A DNA stretch of 16,764 nucleotides from Rhizobiaceae bacterium (GCA_020696915.1 JAJFMR010000106.1:1-16764); one strand, 5' to 3'. Counted from the stretch's first letter, positions 1 to 9,266 are shown. Program-made: numbers and translations. Notes: a model not told the origin generated them from the letters alone.

Positions 1-2124
1 CCGGGAGTGTCGCTGCTCGACTTTGCGAAATGGGACGGCGACAGGCCGCACGGGAAGGCAAGCGCGGAATCCAGCGGCGAAGCCGAACCCTCGCCGGGAG
101 CGGAGGCGCCCGGTGACGCCCCATCGCGCCACTCCGGGCCGGGCGCCGAACCGTTTCCGCGGCTGCGGACGCCGGAACCGCGCCGGTTCCCTGCGGAACC
201 CGGCGGCGCCGCCGAAGCTCTCCCGCAAGGGAAGACGCCTGCTGACGACCCGGCGCGCACTCAAGGACAGGACAAAGACCCCGTGTCACGGCTGCGGGCG
301 CCGGAAGCACGCCGGATCCCTGCGGAGGGGGAGGCGACCGCCCCGCCGGAGACGGCCGGTTTCGATCCGGTTCACAAAAGCCAGGCGGCCGCCGCGCCGG
401 AGACGGCCACGACAGAGCATCGCGACGACCCTTCGGCTGAAATCATGACCGCCGCGCGGCCTGTGGACGCAGCGGCAGCGAGCGGAGGACGGCCGCAGGC
501 TGAAGATGCCGATGTGCCGGCCGCTGCAGCCCCATTGGAAGGCACCGGAGACCGACCGGCAAGCTTGCCTGCCGCCGGCGTCGGCGCGAAATTGCCGGAG
601 CCGGAAAGCTATGCACCGGCGACGTCGAGACCCGCCACGCCACCGCAGGAGCGGCGCGGCAACGACATCTCGGTCCTGGAGAAGCTGCCGGTTCCCGTGC
701 TCGTCCATTCGGGCGACGCGCTTCATTACGCCAATGCCGAGTTCCTGATGCTGACCGGCTATGGATCGGTCGCCGAACTCGCCGAGGCAGGCGGCATCGG
801 TGCGCTTTTCGTCGACCCCTTCGACGGCGAGAATCAGCCGGAGTTGCGCGACCGTCAGCTTCTTTTGCGAAAACGGCAGGGCGAGGAATTCCCCGTCAAG
901 GCTTTCCTGCAGTCGGTTCCCTGGAACGGCGGCAAGGCGCTGCTGCTAGTGCTCGAACGATCACTGGCTGGGTCCGGGCCAGGCCCGTCACCGCTGGTCG
1001 AGGAACTGGAAGCGCACGTCGCGGAGATGCGCACGATCATAGATACGGCGACCGACGGCGTGGTGCTGATCGCGCTCGACGGAACCATACGGTCCATCAG
1101 CCGGCCCGCCGAGGCGCTGTTCGGATTTGACAGCGACGAAGTTGCCGGAAAGCCGTTCGCCTCGCTGTTTGCCATAGAAAGTCAGCGGGCGGCCCGCGAC
1201 TATCTCGCCGGCCTGTCGGACCACGGCGTCGCCAGCGTGCTCAACGACGGCCGGGAAGTCATCGGCCGCGAGGCGGAGGGGCGCTTCATCCCGCTGTTCA
1301 TGACCATCGGCAGGCTGCCCGCCGGCAGCGGCTACTGTGCGGTGGTCCGTGACATCACGCAGTGGAAGCGGGCCGAGGAAGATCTGACAAAGGCCCGCGC
1401 GACCGCCGAGCGGGCGTCGGCGCACAAGACCGAATTCCTGGCGCGCATCAGCCACGAGATCCGCACTCCGCTCAATGCCATCATCGGCTTCTCCGAGCTG
1501 ATGATGGACGAAAAGTTCGGCCCCGTCGCCAATGACCGCTACCGCGATTATCTGCGGGACATCAACCGGTCCGGCAATCACGTGCTGGACCTCGTCAACG
1601 ACCTCCTCGACATATCCAAGATCGAGGCCGGCCAGCAGGACATGGCCTATGAAGCGGTGTCGCTCAACGAGACGCTCGCCGAAACCGTCGCCATGATGCA
1701 GCCGCAGGCCAATCGCGAGCGGGTCATCATCCGGTCCAGCCTTGCCTCCCGGCTGCCGGACGTCGTGGCGGATCTGCGCAGCGTGCGGCAGATCGCGCTG
1801 AACCTCCTTTCGAACGCCGTCCGCTACACGCAGGCAGGCGGACAGGTTATCGTCTCGACATCCTACGAGCCGGCCGGTGAGGTCGTCATGCGGGTGCGCG
1901 ACACCGGCATCGGCATGACGCAGGCCGAGATCGAGCAGGCGCTCAAACCCTTCAAGCAGATCACGTCACTGAAGCGGGCACGCGGCGACGGCACCGGGCT
2001 CGGCCTGCCGCTGACCAAGGCCATGGTCGAGGCGAACCGCGCGAAATTCTCGATCCATTCGACGCCGGGCGAAGGCACGCTGGTCGAAGTCAGCTTTCCC
2101 TCGACCCGCGTGCTTGCACAGTAG
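1..2124 (+). CDS. cbrA: PdhS-family sensor histidine kinase, CbrA-like (5' end probably cut by window)
   Basis: Cytoplasmic two-component sensor kinase. PdhS-family kinases act on DivK/PleD-type regulators and so influence CtrA and the cell cycle. Numbering from the GTG at base 7, residues 1-215 are Ala/Pro/Glu-rich and probably disordered. A first PAS-like domain lies at about 219-320 and a second at about 341-460. The HisKA H-box SHEIRTPLNAIIGF carries the phospho-His at residue 483. The HATPase has its N-box near N599-N603, G1 at DTGIGM (D632) and G2 at GDGTGLGL (660-667). The C-terminus VSFPSTRVLAQ resembles other PdhS-family ends. I see no membrane segment. The frame is open to base 1 and relatives are longer, so the GTG at 7 is probably not the true start. 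The cbrA symbol rests on remembered synteny with aceA, potFGHI and acsA2 in S. meliloti. Kinase family is near certain; the exact ortholog (CbrA versus PdhS) is less so. Confidence 0.85.
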   Translation, partial: PGVSLLDFAKWDGDRPHGKASAESSGEAEPSPGAEAPGDAPSRHSGPGAEPFPRLRTPEPRRFPAEPGGAAEALPQGKTPADDPARTQGQDKDPVSRLRAPEARRIPAEGEATAPPETAGFDPVHKSQAAAAPETATTEHRDDPSAEIMTAARPVDAAAASGGRPQAEDADVPAAAAPLEGTGDRPASLPAAGVGAKLPEPESYAPATSRPATPPQERRGNDISVLEKLPVPVLVHSGDALHYANAEFLMLTGYGSVAELAEAGGIGALFVDPFDGENQPELRDRQLLLRKRQGEEFPVKAFLQSVPWNGGKALLLVLERSLAGSGPGPSPLVEELEAHVAEMRTIIDTATDGVVLIALDGTIRSISRPAEALFGFDSDEVAGKPFASLFAIESQRAARDYLAGLSDHGVASVLNDGREVIGREAEGRFIPLFMTIGRLPAGSGYCAVVRDITQWKRAEEDLTKARATAERASAHKTEFLARISHEIRTPLNAIIGFSELMMDEKFGPVANDRYRDYLRDINRSGNHVLDLVNDLLDISKIEAGQQDMAYEAVSLNETLAETVAMMQPQANRERVIIRSSLASRLPDVVADLRSVRQIALNLLSNAVRYTQAGGQVIVSTSYEPAGEVVMRVRDTGIGMTQAEIEQALKPFKQITSLKRARGDGTGLGLPLTKAMVEANRAKFSIHSTPGEGTLVEVSFPSTRVLAQ
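160..327 (+). repeat. Two near-identical in-frame 38-bp direct repeats in the kinase linker
   Basis: Bases 160-197 and 289-326 differ at only four positions over 38 bases. They lie 129 bp (43 codons) apart, in frame. They encode RLRTPEPRRFPAE and RLRAPEARRIPAE in the disordered N-terminal linker of the kinase. A shorter PPETA / APETA repeat follows at about 345-405. This looks like internal duplication within a low-complexity linker; no function is assigned. Confidence 0.8.
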
Positions 2125-2187
2125 AAGCAGCGTTTCCGCGTCCGACCGACGCTTCGCGCCAGCGCGGCAAGCAGATGCCCTGCGTTC

Positions 2188-2204
2188 TTTAGAATGGTTC
2201 CAAG
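2188..2204 (+). promoter_or_regulatory. Candidate Irr-binding ICE box
   Basis: The sequence is TTTAGAA-TGG-TTCCAAG. The rhizobial ICE consensus, as I recall it, is the palindrome TTTAGAA-N3-TTCTAAA. The left arm matches fully and the right arm 5 of 7. The site lies 121 bp upstream of the iron-binding protein start and just upstream of a promoter/IRO. Irr is the haem-responsive Fur-family regulator of Rhizobiales and acts under iron limitation. The site is inferred by motif only. Confidence 0.55.
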
Positions 2205-2229
2205 CTACTGATTTTGTTGAGCGGAAATC

Positions 2230-2259
2230 TTGACAGTGCTGGTCAGATTTACCTAGAAG
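2230..2259 (+). promoter_or_regulatory. Candidate promoter with overlapping RirA-type iron-responsive operator
   Basis: A perfect -35 TTGACA lies at 2230-2235. After an 18-bp spacer comes TAGAAG at 2254-2259, matching 4 of 6 -10 positions. The sequence TGA-N9-TCA at 2231-2245 fits the rhizobial iron-responsive operator consensus and overlaps the -35 element, as expected for repression by iron-replete RirA. It lies about 80 bp upstream of the iron transporter operon. TGA-N9-TCA alone is degenerate, so the support comes from its position over the -35 and from the gene downstream. Confidence 0.55.
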
Positions 2260-2324
2260 GGCGCGTTCCATGAGAACCAGCAACCCTTTCCAGGGGCCTT
2301 GAACCCGATGGCCAGGAGAAACAG

Positions 2325-3170
2325 ATGACATCGACATATGTGAGACTCGCGGCAGGCGCGGCATTCGCCATGGCTGCAGGACAGGCAGGCAGCGCGCTCG
2401 CCGAAGGCACGGTCAACGTCTACACCTACCGGCAGCCGGAACTCATACAGCCGGTGCTCGACGCCTTCACCGCCGAAACCGGCATCGACACGGAAGTTCT
2501 GTTTCTCGACAAGGGTCTCGAGGCGTCGAAGGAGCGGGTCGACCAGACGTCGATCACCTATGCCGAGCTCGCCGATCCGAAGTGGAAGGGCAAAATCTGC
2601 ATGCGCTCCGGCCATCACGACTACAATCTGGCGCTGTTCGGGGCGGCGATCGCCCATTGGGGCGAGGAAAAGACCGAGGCGTGGCTGACCGGGCTGAAGA
2701 ACAACCTCGCCCGGAAGCCGGACAGCGGCGACAGGCAGCAGGCCGGCGCCATTGCCGCCGGCGAATGCGACATCGCGATCGGCAACACCTACTATGTCGG
2801 GCTGATGCGCACCAACGAAAAGGAACCCGAGCAGAAGGAGTGGGGCAATGCCATCAACGTGCTTTTCCCGACCTTCGACAACGGCCTCACGCATGTCAAC
2901 ATCTCGGGCGCGGCCCTCGCGAAGCACGCGCCGAACCGCGACAACGGCGTCCGGCTGATCGAGTTCCTCTCCAGCCACGAAGCGCAGCAGATCTACGCCG
3001 AGAAGAACTTCGAGTATCCGGTCGAGCCGGGGCTCGAGCCTTCGGAGATGGTGAAGTCGTTCGGCACGCTCAATGCCGACACCCTGCCGCTCGCCGAAAT
3101 CGGCAAGAACCGCAAGGCAGCCTCGGAGATGGTCGACCGTGTTGGCCTCGACGACGGCCCAAGCAGCTGA
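2325..3170 (+). CDS. fbpA: Fe(3+) ABC transporter substrate-binding protein (FbpA/FutA type), internally deleted
   Basis: Periplasmic ferric-iron binding protein. A signal peptide occupies residues 1-26, with probable cleavage after ALA. The mature N-terminus VNVYTYRQPELIQP is typical of FbpA/FutA proteins. The later blocks LADPKWKGKICMRSG and GNTYYVGLM (paired Tyr 156/157, expected iron ligands) and the C-terminal ADTLPLAEIGKNRKAASE all fit the family. The protein is 281 residues against about 335-345 usually. After FLDKGL (to residue 65) the sequence jumps to EASKERVDQTSITY. This skips the segment that normally holds ERI...ADVLLTVDIGRL through the TRARVVYA strand, including a conserved Tyr ligand. 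The reading frame is kept. The start is supported by AGGAGA at 2314-2319, five bases before the ATG. It heads an operon with the permease under probable Irr/RirA control. Iron binding is doubtful in this form. Confidence 0.85.
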   Translation: MTSTYVRLAAGAAFAMAAGQAGSALAEGTVNVYTYRQPELIQPVLDAFTAETGIDTEVLFLDKGLEASKERVDQTSITYAELADPKWKGKICMRSGHHDYNLALFGAAIAHWGEEKTEAWLTGLKNNLARKPDSGDRQQAGAIAAGECDIAIGNTYYVGLMRTNEKEPEQKEWGNAINVLFPTFDNGLTHVNISGAALAKHAPNRDNGVRLIEFLSSHEAQQIYAEKNFEYPVEPGLEPSEMVKSFGTLNADTLPLAEIGKNRKAASEMVDRVGLDDGPSS

Positions 3171-3212
3171 TCCGGCCTGCTTGACCACCAGACAGACGCC
3201 GCCGGGCAGAGC

Positions 3213-3237
3213 GTCCCGGCGGCCGTCCGGCCGGGAC
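3213..3237 (+). other. GC-rich intercistronic hairpin between binding protein and permease
   Basis: GTCCCGGC (3213-3220) pairs with GCCGGGAC (3230-3237) around a 9-nt loop. No T-tract follows, so it is not a classical terminator. Hairpins after the binding-protein gene often stabilise its mRNA relative to the permease message; that role is inferred here. Confidence 0.5.
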
Positions 3238-3275
3238 ACCCTGCCCCGTTTCGCTCCTCCTGAAACGGCCTGACC

Positions 3276-4982
3276 ATGCACGCAGCCGGCGCCGCTGTCA
3301 GGGGCTTGCAGGCTGCGCCGCGCGGCAATGCCGTGCGCCGCCCCCGCTACCCCTGGCTTCGCGCCGCGGCCGTCCTCGTCAGCCTTGCCGTCGCGCTGCC
3401 TATCCTGTCGCTCGCCTGGGTGGCACTTTCAGGCAGCGGCGCGCAATGGCCGCATCTCGTCGACAACGTCCTTCCCGGCGCCACCCGCACGACGCTTCTC
3501 CTGCTGGCACTGGTCGCGGCGCTGACCTCGGTCGCCGGCGTCGCCTCGGCATGGATGGTCGTCGCCTACGAGTTCCCGCTGCGCCGGACGCTGTCCTGGG
3601 CGCTGGTGCTGCCGCTGGCCGTTCCTTCCTATCTGGCAGCCTACGCGTTCGGGGAGTTCCTTCATTATTCGGGGCCGGTGCAGGAGGCAGTCCGGGCGCT
3701 GCTCGGCGCCGAGACCATCCGCGACTACTGGTTCCCCGACGTCCGGTCGACGCCCGGCTGCGCCTTCGTGCTTTCGTCGGTGCTCTATCCCTATGTCTAT
3801 CTGACGACGCGCATCGTGTTCCTGATGCAGGGCCGCAACATCGCCGACGTGGCGCGCACGCTCGGCGCCAGGCCGTCCAAGGTGTTCTGGCGGGTTCTGC
3901 TGCCGGTTGCCCGGCCGGCGATCGTCGCTGGTGTCGCGCTGGTGCTGATGGAGACGATCAACGACATAGGGGCCGCCGAATATCTCGGGGTGCGCACACT
4001 GACGTTCGCGGTCTATTCGACCTGGCTCGGCAGCGGCAGCCTCGAAGGCGGCGCGCAGATCGCGCTGGTCATGCTGGTCGTCGTCGTCCTTTTGCTCCTG
4101 CTCGAGCAGCGCGCGCGGCGGCGGCAGCGTTTTCACGGCACGCGGGCAACGGCCATGCGGGCCCACCCGCCGCGCACGCCGCTGGGGCGCGCGCCGGGCG
4201 CAGTGGCAGCGCTCGCCGTATCGCTGCCGATGCTGTGCGGCTTCGGTATCCCGGCCTTCGTATTCGCCCGCTATGCGGCGCGGCGGCTCGACCAGATCTG
4301 GTCGCCCCGCCTGGCGGAGGCGCTGCTGACCAGCCTGGTTACGGCGGCCGTCACCGCGCTGATCACCGTCGCGCTGGCGCTGTTTCTGCTCGACGCCGTC
4401 CGCCTCACCCGGTCACGCGGGGTCGCCGCATTGGCGCGGCTGGCTTCCGTCGGCTATGCGCTGCCGGGAGGCATTCTGGGGCTCGGCCTGCTGTTTGTCC
4501 TGGCGCGCTTCGACAACGCAGTGGATGGGTTTTTTCGTGAAAGCTTCGGCGTCTCGACAGGCCTGCTGCTGACCGGCACGGCGGCCTCCGTCATTCTCGC
4601 CTGCTCGATACGTTTCGTGGCCCTCGCCGAGGGCGCCGTCCGGTCCGGCCTGGAGAAACTTCCCGCCAATCTGGACGAGGCCGCCCGTAGCCTCGGAAAG
4701 ACGCCCGCGCAGAGCGCGCGGATCGTGCTGCTGCCGCTTTTGAGGCCGGCCATCTTCACCGCCTCGGTTCTGGTCTTCGTCGACACGATCAAGGAGCTTT
4801 CGGCGACCATTCTGCTCAGACCGTTCGGCTTCTCGACATTGGCCACCTTCGTCTACGAAAACGCCTCGCGCGGCGCACCCGAGGACGGCGCCGTGGCGGC
4901 GCTGCTCATCATCCTGACGGCACTGGCGCCGGTGCTGCTCCTGGCGGGGGCCCTCGCCGGAGACCGCGAGGCATCATTCTGA
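3276..4982 (+). CDS. fbpB: Fe(3+) ABC transporter permease, fused two-domain (FbpB/SfuB type)
   Basis: Inner-membrane permease of 568 residues with two BPD_transp_1-like halves in one chain, the usual FbpB/SfuB arrangement. After a basic N-terminus, hydrophobic segments begin at about residue 29. The first EAA loop is at about 193-216 (ARTLGARPSKVFWRVLLP) and the second at about 468-492 (EAARSLGKTPAQSARIVLLP); these contact the ATPase. Length is normal and I see no lesion. It lies 105 bp downstream of the binding-protein gene in the same orientation. The ATG at 3276 has only a poor Shine-Dalgarno match, so an alternative start is possible. No ABC ATPase gene follows; the only ATPase in the window belongs to the polyamine operon. 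Confidence 0.9.
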   Translation: MHAAGAAVRGLQAAPRGNAVRRPRYPWLRAAAVLVSLAVALPILSLAWVALSGSGAQWPHLVDNVLPGATRTTLLLLALVAALTSVAGVASAWMVVAYEFPLRRTLSWALVLPLAVPSYLAAYAFGEFLHYSGPVQEAVRALLGAETIRDYWFPDVRSTPGCAFVLSSVLYPYVYLTTRIVFLMQGRNIADVARTLGARPSKVFWRVLLPVARPAIVAGVALVLMETINDIGAAEYLGVRTLTFAVYSTWLGSGSLEGGAQIALVMLVVVVLLLLLEQRARRRQRFHGTRATAMRAHPPRTPLGRAPGAVAALAVSLPMLCGFGIPAFVFARYAARRLDQIWSPRLAEALLTSLVTAAVTALITVALALFLLDAVRLTRSRGVAALARLASVGYALPGGILGLGLLFVLARFDNAVDGFFRESFGVSTGLLLTGTAASVILACSIRFVALAEGAVRSGLEKLPANLDEAARSLGKTPAQSARIVLLPLLRPAIFTASVLVFVDTIKELSATILLRPFGFSTLATFVYENASRGAPEDGAVAALLIILTALAPVLLLAGALAGDREASF

Positions 4983-5058
4983 CCGCTCTCGGGACAGGAT
5001 CGGAACGACGTGCGCAGCCGAAATCTGCTCGCCTCGATGGCACGCAAGGACAAAAGGA

Positions 5059-5078
5059 AAGGCGCCGGAGGGCGCCTT
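5059..5078 (-). terminator. Rho-independent terminator, best in minus orientation
   Basis: AAGGCGCC (5059-5066) pairs with GGCGCCTT (5071-5078) around a 4-nt loop. On the minus strand the stem is followed by TTTCCTTTTGTCC, a reasonable U-tract. On the plus strand the tail is CAATTG, so termination of the iron operon from this side would be weaker. The orientation implies a minus-strand transcript reaching this point, either a long 3' UTR of acetoacetyl-CoA synthetase or a separate small transcript. Confidence 0.65.
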
Positions 5079-5183
5079 CAATTGAATTGCTGTGACAACG
5101 GGCTTGAGCGATCGTTCCTCCAAAGTCGGTCGAAGGATCGGGATTACTCCCTCAAGTTGGCAGCGACTATCGCGGCGAAGCCC

Positions 5184-5198
5184 TTAACAAATTCTTAC
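5184..5198. promoter_or_regulatory. CtrA-like box (TTAA-N7-TTAC)
   Basis: One mismatch from the alphaproteobacterial CtrA consensus TTAA-N7-TTAA. A second sequence, TTAACCAT, matching the common CtrA half-site form, lies at 5269-5276. Both sit in an AT-rich stretch with no gene start beside them. Such motifs arise by chance in AT-rich DNA, so this is only a candidate. Confidence 0.25.
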
Positions 5199-5281
5199 CG
5201 AACCGCGGCAAACTCTTCGAAAGTGTACCAGTTGTGAAATCCAGGGTAAATTTGGCGATCATCATTGCTTAACCATGACCT

Positions 5282-5301
5282 CCTCGGGTTGAACCGCGAG
5301 G
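5282..5301 (-). other. Hairpin just downstream of the acetoacetyl-CoA synthetase stop
   Basis: CCTCGGGT pairs with ACC-G-CGAGG (one bulged base), starting 2 bases beyond the stop codon on the minus strand. No T-tract follows. It could protect the 3' end or help termination; the stronger terminator lies at 5059-5078. Confidence 0.35.
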
Positions 5302-5303
5302 CG

Positions 5304-7262
<1,959 letters not shown>

Positions 7263-7308
7263 CTCATATTGCCTCGCGCCAGACTTCCTTGCACACGCGC
7301 GCGCCGCT

Positions 7309-7324
7309 CCGCAAGGCATTGCGG
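7309..7324. promoter_or_regulatory. Inverted repeat CCGCAA-N4-TTGCGG in divergent control region
   Basis: A perfect 6-bp inverted repeat, CCGCAAGGCATTGCGG, lies between acetoacetyl-CoA synthetase (-) and the AsmA gene (+). The same half-sites recur upstream of aceA (16235-16253 and 16269-16275), next to an ScfR/RamB-type regulator. RamB-family regulators recognise TTTGCAAA-like sequences, so this is a candidate operator for that regulator. It could also be a chance GC-rich palindrome. Confidence 0.4.
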
Positions 7325-7354
7325 CCCGAGGCGCCTTTGGACCGACACAAGGGC

Positions 7355-7382
7355 TTGAAATGGCTCACATGTCGGGTAAACC
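7355..7382 (+). promoter_or_regulatory. Weak candidate promoter for the AsmA-family gene
   Basis: CTTGAAA supplies a -35-like TTGAAA at 7355-7360. A 16-bp spacer leads to TAAACC at 7377-7382. The -10 match is poor and the distance to the ATG at 7422 is about 40 bp. This is a weak assignment by motif only. Confidence 0.25.
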
Positions 7383-7421
7383 GAACTCGAGCGAGGGCGG
7401 CAACGGTTGCGAGCAGGCGCC

Positions 7422-9266
7422 ATGATATTCGGACGGGAGTGGCAGGGCGCCATCCCGGGAACCCTCGTGCCGCGGGTTGCCTGGGTCCTGGGCATCGCTG
7501 CCCTGGCCGTCGCCGTCGCCATCGTCGCCCTGCCCTACATTGCCTCCAATCGCATCGTTCGCGATCGCATCGCGCTCGAGATGGGCGCGTGGAGCGGCTA
7601 CGACGTGTCGATCGGGGCTGCACCGGAGATTCGAATCTGGCCGGATTTCGTGGCCGTGCTCACCGATGTCAGCCTTTCGCAAAAGGATGACCCGCAACGG
7701 GAACCGGTGATCGAGGCCGAACGGGTCGAGGCGGAGCTTTCGCCGCTTGCGGCGTTGCGCGGCGACGTCGTCTTCTCGAATGTGCGGCTGGTCAGGCCAA
7801 TGATCCGGGTGCGCGAGACGCCTTCCGGCACCTGGCTGCCGGCATTGCCGGGCGGCGGCCGCATCGCCCGGTCCATCGATGCGGCGCGCCGGATCGTCGC
7901 GCGAGGCGAAGGCGCGCCGGGAAGCGGAGGGCTTCCTGCGGACTTCTTCGGCAGCGTCGAATTCGTGGGCGGGACGATCGTCGCGGGCGACACCCCCATC
8001 GTCACCGGCCTGGCCGGAAAGGTCGAATGGCCGCAGTTGAACCGCCCCGGCTCGGTACAGGCGGAAGGCACGTGGCGCGGCGAAACGGTCTCGCTGGACG
8101 TCGCCTCGTCGAACCCGCTGCGCCTTTTCGGCGGAGGGCCGGCGGACCTGTCCGTGACGCTGCGGTCGGCCCCGGCGAGCTTCCGCTTCGAAGGCAGCGC
8201 CACGCTGTCGGCCGAGCCGTCCTTCCGGGGCCAGGGCAAGTTTCTCGCCCCGTCGCTGCGGCGTTTTCTCGAATGGTCCGATGCTGAAGCTGCCGGCGGC
8301 GCGCCTTCGGGGTCCCTCGGTCTCGAAAGCAGCATTTCGGGAAATGCCGAGCGCGTGCGCTTCGAGGAAGCTACGGTGCTGGTGAACGATGCTCCCGGTA
8401 AAGGGGTGATCGATCTCGTTCTCACAGGTGCGCGGCCGGCGGTGTCCGGGACGCTGGCTTTCGGCGCACTCGACCTTCGTTCGTTCCTGGCTGCTTTCAC
8501 CCCGCTCGAATCGTCCTCGGGCCAGGGCCCGGGCGTCATCGACCCGCGATTTGCACACCGGGTCAGTCTCGATCTCCGCCTGTCTGCATCGAACGCCACT
8601 TTTGACGGAATCGCGCTTGCCGATGTCGCTGCCACCGCCCAGGTCGGAGAGCAGGTCGCAGCATTCGACATCTCCGATGCCTCTGCGTTCGGCGGGAATA
8701 TTCAGGCCGGCATCCGTTTCCGGCGCCACGCCAACGGGTCCGACGTGGAGATGCGTCTCCTGGCATCCGAGATCGACGGCGGCGCATTCGGAGCGGCAGC
8801 CGGATTGAGCGGGCTGGTGCCGATCGGCAGGGGCAACGTCTCGGTCATTCTCGACGGCCCCGGCAATTCGTGGCAATCAATCCTCGGCAGCGCCGACGGA
8901 TCGATTTCCGCGAGCTTCGGGCAAAGCGCCCTGTCCAGCTTCAACCTCGAACGGTTCCTCGAGCTTGCCCGCCAGGGCGGCTTCTTCGCGCTCGACCAGG
9001 TTTCCGAAGGCACGCTGCCGATCGAGGCCGCCGAACTCAAGGCGGTGGTCGTCGACGGCGTCGCGCGCATCGAGAACGCCGAAGCAAGGTGGCCGGGCAT
9101 GCGCCTGCGACTCGACGGCATCATGTCCTATGACGGTCACGGGGTGGCGCTGTCGGGGAGCATCGGTCCCGCCGGCCAGCAGGCCGCACCGATTCAGCGG
9201 TTCTTCGTCGGCGGTTCGTGGACCTCGCCCTATATTTCCCCGGTGCCGGTAGGGCGGACGGAATAA
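7422..9266 (+). CDS. AsmA-family envelope protein
   Basis: A 614-residue protein with a short cytoplasmic N-terminus, one membrane segment at about residues 17-40, and a long periplasmic part. The first periplasmic block (IGAAPEIRIWPDFVAVLTDVSL, ERVEAELSPLAALRGDVVFSNVRLVRPMI) is the typical AsmA N-terminal domain. The C-terminal block (SWQSILGSADGSISASFG, LSSFNLERFLELA) matches the AsmA C-terminal repeat. AsmA-like proteins are thought to bridge the periplasm for lipid transport or outer-membrane homeostasis; the substrate is unknown here. I chose the ATG at 7422 rather than a TTG at 7407. The gene ends 27 bp from the end of potI on the opposite strand, with no terminator visible between them. 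As I recall, an AsmA-like gene also sits beside acsA2 in S. meliloti. Confidence 0.85.
   Translation: MIFGREWQGAIPGTLVPRVAWVLGIAALAVAVAIVALPYIASNRIVRDRIALEMGAWSGYDVSIGAAPEIRIWPDFVAVLTDVSLSQKDDPQREPVIEAERVEAELSPLAALRGDVVFSNVRLVRPMIRVRETPSGTWLPALPGGGRIARSIDAARRIVARGEGAPGSGGLPADFFGSVEFVGGTIVAGDTPIVTGLAGKVEWPQLNRPGSVQAEGTWRGETVSLDVASSNPLRLFGGGPADLSVTLRSAPASFRFEGSATLSAEPSFRGQGKFLAPSLRRFLEWSDAEAAGGAPSGSLGLESSISGNAERVRFEEATVLVNDAPGKGVIDLVLTGARPAVSGTLAFGALDLRSFLAAFTPLESSSGQGPGVIDPRFAHRVSLDLRLSASNATFDGIALADVAATAQVGEQVAAFDISDASAFGGNIQAGIRFRRHANGSDVEMRLLASEIDGGAFGAAAGLSGLVPIGRGNVSVILDGPGNSWQSILGSADGSISASFGQSALSSFNLERFLELARQGGFFALDQVSEGTLPIEAAELKAVVVDGVARIENAEARWPGMRLRLDGIMSYDGHGVALSGSIGPAGQQAAPIQRFFVGGSWTSPYISPVPVGRTE

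Larger units (their letters stand above)
4983..5303. other. AT-richer stretch between convergent genes, no convincing gene
   Basis: This 321-bp gap separates the ends of the iron permease (+) and acetoacetyl-CoA synthetase (-). It is visibly AT-richer than its surroundings at 5180-5275. It contains a strong hairpin (5059-5078), a second hairpin (5282-5301), TTAA-N7-TTAC at 5184-5198 and TTAACCAT at 5269-5276. On the minus strand, TTGGAGG (5119-5125) looks like a ribosome binding site but has no start codon at the right distance. A 75-codon plus-strand frame (5010-5237) crosses the hairpin and resembles nothing I know. It may hold an sRNA or the remains of a small gene. Confidence 0.6.

Noticed and set aside
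2253..3281. 342-codon minus-strand frame over the iron-binding protein gene
   Set aside because: Antisense shadow; the plus-strand frame has a signal peptide, ribosome site and clear family motifs.
5010..5237. 75-codon plus-strand ORF in the intergenic gap
   Set aside because: It reads through the strong hairpin at 5059-5078, has no ribosome site and no recognisable sequence.
7263..7319. N-terminal extension of acetoacetyl-CoA synthetase
   Set aside because: The extra residues are not family-like and the extension would cover the inverted repeat at 7309-7324; the ATG at 7262 gives the normal length.
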